From Salinicoccus kekensis (lineage in GTDB: Bacteria > Bacillota > Bacilli > Staphylococcales > Salinicoccaceae): a stretch of DNA of 64,000 nucleotides. The position numbers and the translations under genes are program-made. Location of the stretch: assembly GCF_900220995.1 (NCBI RefSeq), contig NZ_OBQF01000001.1, positions 1 through 64,000 on the forward strand. The letters run 5' to 3'. The notes below the pieces were generated by a model, which did no database searches, was not told the origin of the DNA, and worked only from the letters and a program-made list of their open reading frames with translations. This document shows positions 25,721 to 34,375 of this stretch, piece by piece; position 1 is the stretch's first letter; each line of letters begins with the position of its first letter.

Positions 25721-28279
25721 ATGAGCTTTATATTTCCTGAAGAGAGTAATATACCTGAAAGTCCTATTGAACTAAATGATGAATTATCAAATGGAATAAT
25801 TCTAAAAGAGAATCAAAAATCAATTCTCAAAGAATATATGTCTATAGATGAATCCTTAAAAGATATTGCTTTTGAATTGCCTACAGGATATGGCAAAACC
25901 TTAGTAGGGGGATTGATTGGAGAATTTGAAAGAAAAAAAGATTCCCGCAAAATTGTTTATTGCTGTGCGACAAGACAGTTAGCTGCACAGACGAATGATT
26001 TATTGCATAGTTATGGTATTGAATCGGTAGTACTCACAGGTAATAGTAATAACTTTTCTCAAAAAGATTTAGGAGAATATTACAAAGGAGAATCAATCGT
26101 TGTAACTACTTATAGTCATATATTTAATACGAATCCTAAATTTGTAGAGGCAGATTTAATAATATTTGATGATGCTCATGCTACCGAATATGCTATAAAA
26201 AGTTTATGGAGCTTAAATATAAAGAGGGAAAATAAAAGTTTATATAATAAATTTTATTCATTAATTTCTGATATAATACCAGAAAATGTAAAATATAATA
26301 TTGAGTCTAATAATTATGATCCCATGAACAATGGAATTGATATTATTCCTCAACCATTATGGATAGAGAGAATGGAAACAATAAAAACGCTTTTACATTC
26401 TGAAATTCAAGCTCACACGAATTTATATTATCAGTGGAGTAAAATACGTGACATTCTTCATATATGTAATATATTCATAAATGACGATGAAATTGAAATA
26501 ACTCCGATTTTGCCTCCAAACGACATACATGAAGCGTTTAGAAATGCAAAAAAGAGAATTTATATGTCTGCTACTCTAGGCTTTGAAGGAGATTTAGAAA
26601 GAAAATTTGGAGTCAAAGATATATATAAAATGAAATCGGCTCAAGAAACAGCAAAGGAAGTTTCAGGGAGCAGATTTATGCTTTTTCCAGATGATCTTTT
26701 TGAAGGGGAAAAACTTTATTCTAAGATTAGAGATTTAATAGAGAGTCAACCAAGGGCGTTGGTCTTATGTCCTTCTAATTATACATTAAATATTTTTAAG
26801 GAATTTGTTGCCAGAGAGTTGCCACATTTCAATGTTTTTTTAAGTACAGATATAGAAGAGTCTCTTGAAACTTTTAAAAAAAGTAATCAATCTATACTGT
26901 TATTATCTGGGCGCTATGAAGGTATTGATTTGAAAGATGATGAATGTAGACTACAAATTTTCTTTGATTTACCTATTGCAGTTGGATCTTCTGAGAAATT
27001 TTTACATAGTAGATTAAAAGAAAAGGAAGTTTTAAAAAAGTTATTAGTCTCTAGGCTGACTCAAGGAGTTGGACGCTCAACTAGAAGTGAAGAGGACTAT
27101 TCACTTTTGGTTTTTATAGGAGAGAGGGTTAGTCAATATATATATGATCCTCATTTTCGTAAATTACTACCGTCTAAGATTGAAGCAGAGTTAAATTTTT
27201 CTCTAGAACAATCGACTTCTGAAACTAGTGAAGAAACGTGGGACAATAATATTAAATCTTTTTATGATCAAGACGAAAATTGGGGAAAAGTGAAAAGATA
27301 TATTGATAATCAACTGACTCAACCAAGCAATCAAGAAATATTGACCGAAGATGTTTTTTCAAATATCGCAAAAAAAGAAGTAGAATTCATTTATAATTTT
27401 TTTGAGAAGGAGTACGGTAAAGCCCATAAAATTGCAGAGGAGATTTTGAAACTACTTAATGGAACGGAAGAATTCAGACCATATAGAGCTTGGTGGAATT
27501 ATTTAATAGCTTGCGTAAAAACGCAACAGGGCGATACTAAAGAAGGTTTAAAATTTTTAACTAATTCTTTAAATGCTTCCGTTAATAAGACATGGTTGAA
27601 TAGGGATAGATTAGAAGAAATAGAAACATGTGGAGAGGAACTTTTATCTGAGGAATCAGAAATACAGGTTGATAAAATACTTGATATAATCAGAAAGTAT
27701 AAAAATAGAGAAAAGAAGTTTATGGATAAATGGGGAAGGATTTTAGATGGTATAAAACAGAATGATGCAGATGTTTTCGAGCCACAGTTTAAAAACTTGG
27801 GAGAAATGTTAGGTTTTGAAGCTGAAAGACCAAATGGAAATGGCGTGCCTGATGGAATATGGAGGATGGAGAATAGTTATTTGGTATTTGAAGCTAAAAC
27901 AGGATACGAAGAAGGCCAACAACATATTCCTCCCAAAGATATAAGGCAAACCAGAGGCCATAAAGACTGGGTAGAAGTGAATAAACAAACTGATTCTGAG
28001 GCAATAATTATTAATTGTTTAATTAGTAATAGACTTTCTGTAGACAAACAAAGCACTCATCTTGTGAATAACATACATGTTATTACACATGATTTTATTA
28101 TTTTATTAGCTGAAAATTTTAACGTTATTATGTTAGAAGTTCTAAGAGAATTAAAATTTAACTCTGAAGACCAAGCAAGGCAGTTATTAATTAAAAAATT
28201 TAGAGATAACAACATTTTTGTTGATGATCTAATTTCTACTTTCTCAGAACTAAAATTATCTTCTTTAGTCAAAAATTAG
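25721..28279 (+). CDS. SF2 helicase fused to a C-terminal PD-(D/E)XK nuclease, candidate defence protein
   Basis: 852 residues, starting at ATG 25721 after AAAGGGAG. The helicase part has LPTGYGKT (motif I, 53-60), IIFDDAHA (motif II, DDAH at 150-153), MSATL (motif III, 282-286), LLLSGRYEGIDL (motif V-like, 394-404) and RLTQGVGRSTR (motif VI, 445-455). The layout recalls XPD/DinG-type helicases, but no Fe-S cysteine cluster is seen. Residues 550-640 look like helical repeats. The tail has E695, GVPDGIW (PD at 710-711) and YLVFEAKTG (E724, K726), a PD-(D/E)XK nuclease core. Strongly AT-rich and monocistronic, next to an IS21 element. I recognise no named system; phage defence is inference. Confidence 0.8.
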   Translation: MSFIFPEESNIPESPIELNDELSNGIILKENQKSILKEYMSIDESLKDIAFELPTGYGKTLVGGLIGEFERKKDSRKIVYCCATRQLAAQTNDLLHSYGIESVVLTGNSNNFSQKDLGEYYKGESIVVTTYSHIFNTNPKFVEADLIIFDDAHATEYAIKSLWSLNIKRENKSLYNKFYSLISDIIPENVKYNIESNNYDPMNNGIDIIPQPLWIERMETIKTLLHSEIQAHTNLYYQWSKIRDILHICNIFINDDEIEITPILPPNDIHEAFRNAKKRIYMSATLGFEGDLERKFGVKDIYKMKSAQETAKEVSGSRFMLFPDDLFEGEKLYSKIRDLIESQPRALVLCPSNYTLNIFKEFVARELPHFNVFLSTDIEESLETFKKSNQSILLLSGRYEGIDLKDDECRLQIFFDLPIAVGSSEKFLHSRLKEKEVLKKLLVSRLTQGVGRSTRSEEDYSLLVFIGERVSQYIYDPHFRKLLPSKIEAELNFSLEQSTSETSEETWDNNIKSFYDQDENWGKVKRYIDNQLTQPSNQEILTEDVFSNIAKKEVEFIYNFFEKEYGKAHKIAEEILKLLNGTEEFRPYRAWWNYLIACVKTQQGDTKEGLKFLTNSLNASVNKTWLNRDRLEEIETCGEELLSEESEIQVDKILDIIRKYKNREKKFMDKWGRILDGIKQNDADVFEPQFKNLGEMLGFEAERPNGNGVPDGIWRMENSYLVFEAKTGYEEGQQHIPPKDIRQTRGHKDWVEVNKQTDSEAIIINCLISNRLSVDKQSTHLVNNIHVITHDFIILLAENFNVIMLEVLRELKFNSEDQARQLLIKKFRDNNIFVDDLISTFSELKLSSLVKN

Positions 28280-28370
28280 AGTAAAAAGATTTAAGAATAT
28301 TCAACTGAAAATCTATCTTTCCAAAGAATATCCTGTGAGTTAAAGAAGAGTGTAAAGATGTATTAATAAA

Positions 28371-28414
28371 ATCCCCTGAACCCAAGTTCTCTTTGGATCC
28401 AAGGGGAATTTTAT
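28371..28414 (+). terminator. Terminator of the helicase-nuclease gene
   Basis: ATCCCCTGAACCCAAG pairs imperfectly with CTTTGGATCCAAGGGGA, followed by ATTTTATTTT. The outer CCCCT/AGGGG and inner CCAAAG-type pairs make a stable stem. Confidence 0.6.
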
Positions 28415-28524
28415 TTTGAGTTATATACTGTTGATTAATTAAACAACCAATAGATCATACCTATCTCATTATTGATATTATAAAAGGTTTAAAAATTATC
28501 ATAATGTAGAGAGATTTTATATAA

Positions 28525-28822
28525 CATTACTATCTTTCCTTCAACGGCTGTCTTCACTTTCCCAAAATTTATCTACGTGTATGCGCGGTGAAAAAACGAG
28601 CTCTCAAGATTGTTATTAACAGCCTTAGAAATGTTTTTACTGGTGGCAATTATGAAGTCAGTCTTTCTCATCTACATTATCTATACATCTGCAGGTCTAC
28701 TTTAAGACGCTTGCTCTTCAGTTATCCAACACTTTCTCGTATTCTTCTCTCGAGTACTGCTCGGATTCCTTAATCTTCATCAGAATATATTCTTCTATCA
28801 AAGTGTTATTAGTGATTTCAAT
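28525..28822 (-). pseudogene. Degenerate 3' half of the conserved gene found intact at 40743-41564
   Basis: Reading side by side, CAACGGCTGTCTTCACTTTCC and ATCTACGTGTATGCGCGGTGA align with 40755-40805. ACTTTCTCGTATTCTTCTC and ATATATTCTTCTAT.AAGTGTT align with 40976-41052. Several small deletions and stops have destroyed the frame. Only the C-terminal third to half of the gene is represented, and the similarity ends abruptly at the junction near 28815. Confidence 0.75.
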
Positions 28823-29348
28823 ACCTGTTGCTGTAATGATATTGAGCAATGAAGCTTCGATATCCTTAAGTTCTTTAAAGAAAAATGGCTATGAAGTACC
28901 TTTTCAGCAAGTGGTTTTATCTTCAGGTCTTGGGACTACCATTGTAAGTATGTTTGGTGGCCATGCGGCTGGGATAGGAGGTATGTCGACGACAATCTGC
29001 AGCAATGAGGAAGCCGGGGTTAAAAGTGATAGATATAAAAGTGCGTTGGTGGCTGGTATTTTAATTGTCCTTTTTGGGTTGCTTGCACCTTTGATGATCA
29101 ATCTGATGAGAGCTATTCCGGGAGAGTAGATATCTATAATCGTCATACTCACTTTATTGGGGATTTTATTGAATTGCTTCAAAAGTTTAATAGCGTTGAG
29201 ATCAAAAATGAGTATTATGATAATGATGATTTCATTTGTCATTTCAGCTGCAAATATTAATATTTACGTTTTATCCGCGCCTTTGCTGAGCTTGGTTGCA
29301 GGTTATATTTTATATGGATTTTTTATAAAAGGAAAAATTGAAGAATGA
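28823..29348 (+). pseudogene. 3' half of a BenE-type transporter gene with a nonsense codon
   Basis: From CCTGTTGCTGTAATGATA (28824) on, the frame encodes PVAVMILSNEASISLSSLKK and GGHAAGIGGMSTTICSNEE, nearly identical to the last 170 residues of the intact transporter at 47924-49081. A TAG at 29127-29129 interrupts it where the intact gene has TTG, and the frame then continues to 29348. The first half of the gene is missing; instead the sequence is joined to the fragment at 28525-28822. Confidence 0.9.
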
Positions 29349-29449
29349 TTTTGCATTTCAAGTAGTATGTCTATGGAGTCCGATTGAGGTAAAACTCAGA
29401 AGGTAATCAAATGGTTCAAGATTTCTATTCGTATTATTGAATCATCGAT

Positions 29450-29482
29450 TAAAAGGCCAATGATTTCTCATTGGCCTTTCTG
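29450..29482 (-). terminator. Terminator of the kdgK operon
   Basis: AAAGGCCAATGA (29452-29463) and TCATTGGCCTTT (29468-29479) form a perfect 12-bp stem. A-rich sequence on the left gives the T-run for leftward transcription. Confidence 0.8.
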
Positions 29483-29535
29483 TTGTTAAAGTTCCCTAGG
29501 CAGTACGTGCAGTAGACATTTACAAGGAATCTTTC

Positions 29536-30543
29536 TTATCTTTTAACTTCTTGGGTGGCATCCAGAACTTTATTCATTGGGGAGATATCTTCAACAAGAA
29601 AATCTCCACTTAATGTATGTTTATAAAGCATGTTGCCTAATGCATTATCAAGAGTTTCTTCATGGCTTAAATCATTTATCAGCCCATGAATGATTCCCGA
29701 AGTATAGGCATCTCCTGTGCCGATTCGATCTAAAATCTCCACTTCATATGCATCTGTTTCGAGAATTTTCCCGTCAGTGAACATCATCCCTCTGATTATA
29801 TTTTTATTGGAATGGAGCACTGTGCGTTGGGTAAAGGCAATATGCTTGAGGTCATACTGCTTGCTTATTTTTTGCAAAATTGGAGTTAATGTTTCTGCAT
29901 TCGGATTGCGTTCAAGACTGTCTTTGATGTCTTCACCGTTCTCCATGAGTGCTAACGGCTCGTACCCAAATATTACATCACAGTAGGTGACGAATTGGGG
30001 CATAGTTTTTCTGGCCTCTTCGAAGGTCCAGAGATTACCTCTGAAGTTAAGATCTGCGCTGATTTTCATTCCTTTTGCTTCAGCGGCTTGCAACGCCTTC
30101 AGTAAAATTTCCTGCATTTCATTATTCAGTGCAGGTGTGATACCACTGAAATGGAACCAATCATATCCTTCGAATATTTTTTCAAAATCATAATCGGCCT
30201 CGGAGGACTGTTCAAAACTGGAATATTTTCTGTCATATATAACAGATGAAGATCGTATATTAAACCCTTGTTCTAAAAAATAGACACCCATTTTGGAGCC
30301 TTGCATCTTGATATTTTCAGTCTCAACGTTGTTACTCTTGAGAAGAGATATCACACGATGCCCAAATCCATTATCCGGTAAAGTGGTGACTACTGATGTT
30401 TCGATACCCGAAGCCGCAAGACTCATCGCTACATTCATTTCACTGCCGCCAATATTGATGTTGAATTGGTCAGCCGTTTTAAATGTGGAGGAGACATCTG
30501 TACTCAGTCGCATCAGTATCTCGCCAAAAGTAATGAATTTCAA
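29536..30543 (-). CDS. kdgK: 2-keto-3-deoxygluconate kinase
   Basis: 335 residues of the PfkB/ribokinase family. The N-terminal FGEILMRLS and NIGGSEMNVAMSLAASG bind the sugar. The C-terminal ILDRIGTGDAYTSGIIHGL holds the anion hole and catalytic Asp (GTGD). It phosphorylates 2-keto-3-deoxygluconate at C6 to give KDPG, the substrate of the neighbouring aldolase. The start is TTG 30543, with GGAGGAG supplied by the end of kdgA two bases upstream, implying translational coupling. Last gene of a leftward uxuA-kdgA-kdgK operon. Confidence 0.92.
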   Translation of the reverse strand: MKFITFGEILMRLSTDVSSTFKTADQFNINIGGSEMNVAMSLAASGIETSVVTTLPDNGFGHRVISLLKSNNVETENIKMQGSKMGVYFLEQGFNIRSSSVIYDRKYSSFEQSSEADYDFEKIFEGYDWFHFSGITPALNNEMQEILLKALQAAEAKGMKISADLNFRGNLWTFEEARKTMPQFVTYCDVIFGYEPLALMENGEDIKDSLERNPNAETLTPILQKISKQYDLKHIAFTQRTVLHSNKNIIRGMMFTDGKILETDAYEVEILDRIGTGDAYTSGIIHGLINDLSHEETLDNALGNMLYKHTLSGDFLVEDISPMNKVLDATQEVKR

Positions 30544-30545
30544 TA

Positions 30546-31184
30546 TTATTCTCCTCCTGTCAGTTCCTTATATCTGCTCGAAAAAGCCTTGGCATTTTCT
30601 GAAATAACTTCAGGATTTGAGCCATCATAACCTTTTACAAGCGCACTTCCGATACCAATGGCAAATGCACCGTTATTAATCCAATCTCCCATGTTTGCCT
30701 GATTGACACCACCGGAAGGCATCAAATTCACATGTGGAATCGGACCTTTGATATCTTTAATGTATGAAGCGCCGAGAAGACCACCCGGGAAGATTTTAAT
30801 GACATCTACACCACTTTTTAAGGCTTCGACGATTTCAGTTGCTGTAGTACATCCTGGGAGATAAGGCACCTGATTCAAGTTGCAAAGTACAGAGATATCC
30901 GGATCAAAATGTGGACTCACCACATATTTTGCGCCGGAACGTATAGCTGCATCAGCGGTTTCTCTGGACATTATAGTACCGGCACCTACACAAATATCCG
31001 GGCTGTCTGCAAAATGTTCGATAAGCTTGCTTGCTTTCGGTGTTGTGTAGGTGATTTCAATATTTTTGATTCCACCTTTAACGATAGCATCTATCATCTT
31101 AACAGTATCATCGAAGTTTTTCCCTCTCACAACAGCTACCAGATAATTTTTATGAATTTTATTCAGAGTTTCGAACTTTTTCAT
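30546..31184 (-). CDS. kdgA: 2-dehydro-3-deoxy-phosphogluconate (KDPG) aldolase
   Basis: 212 residues, class I aldolase (Eda family). VAVVRGKNFDD carries the catalytic Glu/Arg region, VGAGTIMSRETADAAIRSGA is the typical middle, and VDVIKIFPGGLLG contains the Schiff-base Lys. SGGVNQANMGDWI near the end binds phosphate. It cleaves KDPG to pyruvate and glyceraldehyde-3-phosphate. Its ATG overlaps the uxuA stop (ATGA), with GGAGGAAA upstream. Confidence 0.92.
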   Translation of the reverse strand: MKKFETLNKIHKNYLVAVVRGKNFDDTVKMIDAIVKGGIKNIEITYTTPKASKLIEHFADSPDICVGAGTIMSRETADAAIRSGAKYVVSPHFDPDISVLCNLNQVPYLPGCTTATEIVEALKSGVDVIKIFPGGLLGASYIKDIKGPIPHVNLMPSGGVNQANMGDWINNGAFAIGIGSALVKGYDGSNPEVISENAKAFSSRYKELTGGE

Positions 31185-32239
31185 GTCGTTTCCTCCTGGA
31201 TTTCATCCTGATTTCTCAGAGTATCAATAATTCCGTTTAAATATGTTGCCCCTAAGGCGCGGTCATAAAGTCCATATCCTGGTCTGCCCGTTTCGCCCCA
31301 GATCATTCGTCCGTGATCTGGTCGGATTGGTACATTTATGCCTTCTTTGATGAGCTTCTCTATAATACCAACCATATCTAAAGAACCATCATGTATGGAG
31401 TGAGAGGTTTCTTGGAATGAACGTTCGCCGGTCCACTTGACGTTTCTGGCATGCACAAAATAAATACGATCTTTAGCTACATCGATGATTTCGAATAAAT
31501 CATTTTCAGAGCTTGCCCCGTAAGAACCGGTACAGAATGTAATACCGTTATTCTTGCTTGGTACGGCTTTGAATAATTTGCGTAACGCTTCAGCGCCTGT
31601 AATGATACGTGGCAGTCCAAAAATACTCCATGGTGGATCGTCCGGATGTATTGCCATCAGTACATCTTCTTCTTCAGCCACCGGGATGATATGTTCCAGA
31701 AAATAAATGAGATTTTCAAAAAGTTGGTTTTCATCGATTTTCTGATAAGCGTCCATTATCTCTTTCAGATCATCTGTTTGATAGGACAAGTCCCAACCCG
31801 GCAATGTGAGTTCGCCGCTCAAAGGGTCGATGTCTTTAATTAATGTTTCGTCATATTTTAGTGAATTGGAACCATCTTCAAGTGGTGCATCAAGCTCGAT
31901 CCGTGTCCAGTCAAAAACCGGCATGAAGTTATAGCACACGGTTTTGATTCCTGCTCTGGATAGATTGCGAATTGTTTCTTTATAGTTTTCAATCAATTCA
32001 TCACGACGGTTACGGCCCATTTTAATGTCTTCATGGACTGGAACAGACTCAATGACGTTTAATCTCATACCATGGGCTGAGATTTGATCCCTTAATTCCA
32101 CAATATCTTCATATGGCCAGACTTCGCCGGCAGGAATATCGTAAATGGCCGACACGATCCCTTTCATTTGAGGGATTTGACGAATATTCTCAAGTGTTAC
32201 AGGATCGTCATTCCCATACCATCTAAAACTCATTTCCAT
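31181..32239 (-). CDS. uxuA: Mannonate dehydratase (first copy)
   Basis: About 352 residues from ATG 32239, chosen because GGAGGAG lies just upstream. UxuA landmarks: MSFRWYGNDDPVTLENIRQI at the start, CYNFMPVFDWTR near residue 100, AIHPDDPPWSIFGLPRI near 200, FVHARNVKWTGER near 270 and RPDHGRMIWGE near 315. The His, Cys and Asp residues of these blocks hold the metal. It dehydrates D-mannonate to 2-keto-3-deoxygluconate. First gene of the leftward operon, divergent from lacI with two operator-like palindromes between. A second uxuA is at 38260. Confidence 0.93.
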   Translation of the reverse strand: MEMSFRWYGNDDPVTLENIRQIPQMKGIVSAIYDIPAGEVWPYEDIVELRDQISAHGMRLNVIESVPVHEDIKMGRNRRDELIENYKETIRNLSRAGIKTVCYNFMPVFDWTRIELDAPLEDGSNSLKYDETLIKDIDPLSGELTLPGWDLSYQTDDLKEIMDAYQKIDENQLFENLIYFLEHIIPVAEEEDVLMAIHPDDPPWSIFGLPRIITGAEALRKLFKAVPSKNNGITFCTGSYGASSENDLFEIIDVAKDRIYFVHARNVKWTGERSFQETSHSIHDGSLDMVGIIEKLIKEGINVPIRPDHGRMIWGETGRPGYGLYDRALGATYLNGIIDTLRNQDEIQEETT

Positions 32240-32276
32240 AAATATCTCCTCCAATAATAACAATTTTCAAAATATC

Positions 32277-32295
32277 ATTGTAAAACGTTTTCACA
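32277..32295. promoter_or_regulatory. cre/LacI-type operator upstream of uxuA
   Basis: ATTGTAAAACGTTTTCACA fits the cre consensus at all but the last weak position and is itself palindromic (TGTAAAACGTTTTCACA). It lies 38-56 bp upstream of the leftward uxuA start. It may be bound by CcpA or by the adjacent LacI-family regulator, since both proteins use the same kind of site. Confidence 0.6.
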
Positions 32296-32312
32296 TTTGA
32301 TAATATTATATC

Positions 32313-32335
32313 AAATCGTTTTAGTAAACCGATTT
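32313..32335. promoter_or_regulatory. Second palindromic operator between uxuA and lacI
   Basis: AAATCGTTTT (32313-32322) and AAACCGATTT (32326-32335) form an inverted repeat with one mismatch and a 3-base centre. Positioned 24-46 bp before the lacI start, it could give autoregulation and control of the rightward genes. Confidence 0.55.
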
Positions 32336-32358
32336 AGTAACTGTGAAGGTAGTATATC

Positions 32359-33348
32359 ATGAAAAAAATTACAATCAAAGAGGTAGCGAAAGAAGCGGGT
32401 GTCTCTGTCAGTACTGTCTCACAATACTTAAACAAAAGATTTAGTTATATGAGTGAACCTACAAAGTTAAGAATCAATTCAGCTATAGAAAAATTAGATT
32501 ATAAACCGAACTATCTGGCGAGAAATTTAAAAGGCGGTTCTACAAAAACGATAGGCATCATTGTCGCAAATATACTTCATCACTTTTCCACTTCGATCAC
32601 CAGGAGTATTGAAGATATTTGTGATAAAAACGGTTATCATTTAATCATATGTAATGCTGATGATAATCCTGAAAAAGAAAGAAAATATATACAGAATTTG
32701 ATGTCCAAACAGGTAGATGGTCTAATAATATTTCCGACTTTTGGGAATGAGGCGCTCTACCGTCAGCTGCTTGAGCAAAAATTCCCCCTGGTATTTATCG
32801 ATCGTTATATAGAAGGTTTAGAAGTCCCTTGCTTTAAATTAGATAATATTGCTGCCATTAAAGAGTCATATGATTATTTGATGAAGTATGATTTGGATAG
32901 AGTTTATTACATCAGCACCTCACTGGAAAAAAGTATAACTCCGAGGATAGAAAGAATGAGAGCATTCAAGTCTATACAAAAAGAATCTGAGCTTACCATC
33001 AATCATTTAATCATTGCAAATAAAGTCAGGGATTTATCTAAGGAAATTTCAAAAGAAATAGATCTGTCGATTGAACGCAATGGGGTGATCTTAGCGAATG
33101 ATTTTGCTCTTGCGGAATTTTTGGGATTTGCAAGCCAGAATGAAGTTGCTATCCAAGAGAAATTCAAACTGGTCTCAATAGACGATATACCGTTGGCACA
33201 GCTGTATCAACCACCAATTTCCACGGTCAAGCAGCCAATTGAAATCATATCTGAAAATGCTTTTGATTGTCTGCTTCAACAGATTAAGTTAAAACAACAC
33301 AACTATGAATTTATCAATGAATACCCACCTCAGTTAATCGAGAGATAA
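32359..33348 (+). CDS. LacI-family regulator of the uronate genes
   Basis: 329 residues. The N-terminal LacI helix-turn-helix is ITIKEVAKEAGVSVSTVSQYL, followed by the hinge YKPNYLARNLKGG. The periplasmic-binding-like effector domain includes TIGIIVANILHHF, VDGLIIFP and the C-terminal DDIPLAQLYQPPISTVKQP. It probably represses both directions until a pathway intermediate such as KDG, fructuronate or mannonate binds. It resembles KdgR/ExuR regulators of uronate use. The fragment at 9828-10085 is from a related regulator. Confidence 0.88.
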   Translation: MKKITIKEVAKEAGVSVSTVSQYLNKRFSYMSEPTKLRINSAIEKLDYKPNYLARNLKGGSTKTIGIIVANILHHFSTSITRSIEDICDKNGYHLIICNADDNPEKERKYIQNLMSKQVDGLIIFPTFGNEALYRQLLEQKFPLVFIDRYIEGLEVPCFKLDNIAAIKESYDYLMKYDLDRVYYISTSLEKSITPRIERMRAFKSIQKESELTINHLIIANKVRDLSKEISKEIDLSIERNGVILANDFALAEFLGFASQNEVAIQEKFKLVSIDDIPLAQLYQPPISTVKQPIEIISENAFDCLLQQIKLKQHNYEFINEYPPQLIER

Positions 33349-33364
33349 AGGAGTTGATAGTATT

Positions 33365-34375
33365 TTGAAAGCAGTAGATATCCCCACAGCGAGGGATAGA
33401 GCGACAGAAAAACTGATAAGCAGAGGTCTGGAGAGGCGGCCTGCCGGTATAGTTGCAGATGTCTTGCTTCATGCAGATCAAAGAGGAGTTTCCTCACATG
33501 GACTTATGCGCCTCGAACACTATCTAAAAAGAATTGAACATGGTGGTTTAAATGTTCGGCCTGATATAAATATAGAGATGACTTCAGGATCTTCTTTTGT
33601 ATGTGACGGGGATGATGGACTGGGACATTATATCGTCCATGAAGCAGTGGAATATGCTATAGATAAAGTAAAAGATCAGGGAATTGTAATGGGGTTGATT
33701 AAAAACAGCAGTCATTGTGGGGCGCTCTCTTATTACGTTAAAGAAATCGCTGAACATGGATACATCGGATTGATGTTCAGCCAAACGGACACGATAGCAG
33801 TTCCTTTCAAAGGAACCGCCCCATATTTTGGGAGCAACCCTATTGCTTTTGGTTTTCCAAAAGGTGAAGGAGAATATCCCACAATAATAGATATTGCAAC
33901 TACTGAAGTCGCATTAGGTAAAGTGTTACATGCTCAAGGCTCAGGTGCACAGATTCCCTATGGCTGGGGTACCAATGTAAATGGAGAAGAGACAAATAAT
34001 CCAGATGATATCAAATATCTAAAACACTTCGGTGGGCCAAAGGGATATGCTCTTGCATTTGCGATAGATGTTCTTACAGGAATTTTGGGGAATGAATCAT
34101 ATGGCACTAACATTCCTCCCATGTACGAAGAGCTGCATAAGTATCGTAATTTATCACAAAGCATTATATTGATTAACCCAAAGATGTTCGGCGATAATTT
34201 GATGTTTGAAAGTATGTTGAAACAGATGGAAGCAGAACTAAAAGATATTCCCACAACTGACGGTTCATTTGTAAAAATACCAGGAGAAATAGAGATGGAA
34301 AAAGCACTTGAATCCGATGAAGTGATTATCAATGAAGATACTTACCAAATATTATTTGAGGAGGAAGAAAGATGA
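33365..34375 (+). CDS. yjmC: YjmC-like Ldh2/malate-lactate-ureidoglycolate dehydrogenase family oxidoreductase
   Basis: 336 residues starting at TTG 33365, ten bases after AAAGGAG. Family landmarks: RGVSSHGLMRLEHYLKRIE near residue 45, NSSHCGALSYYVKEIAEHGYIG near 115, then FGSNPIAFGFP and IDIATTEVALGKV. GGPKGYALAFAIDVLTGILGG-type glycine-rich sequence comes near 225. Enzymes of this fold reduce 2-keto acids, including 2,3-diketo-L-gulonate (YiaK), with NAD(P)H. In Bacillus subtilis yjmC precedes yjmD, uxuA and yjmF in the same order as here. The exact substrate is unknown. It overlaps the dctP start by four bases. Confidence 0.8.
   Translation: MKAVDIPTARDRATEKLISRGLERRPAGIVADVLLHADQRGVSSHGLMRLEHYLKRIEHGGLNVRPDINIEMTSGSSFVCDGDDGLGHYIVHEAVEYAIDKVKDQGIVMGLIKNSSHCGALSYYVKEIAEHGYIGLMFSQTDTIAVPFKGTAPYFGSNPIAFGFPKGEGEYPTIIDIATTEVALGKVLHAQGSGAQIPYGWGTNVNGEETNNPDDIKYLKHFGGPKGYALAFAIDVLTGILGNESYGTNIPPMYEELHKYRNLSQSIILINPKMFGDNLMFESMLKQMEAELKDIPTTDGSFVKIPGEIEMEKALESDEVIINEDTYQILFEEEER

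Noticed and set aside
28803..29348. Two separate small membrane protein genes
   Set aside because: They are the same frame split by one TAG and match the transporter at 47924-49081 throughout; it is a pseudogene.
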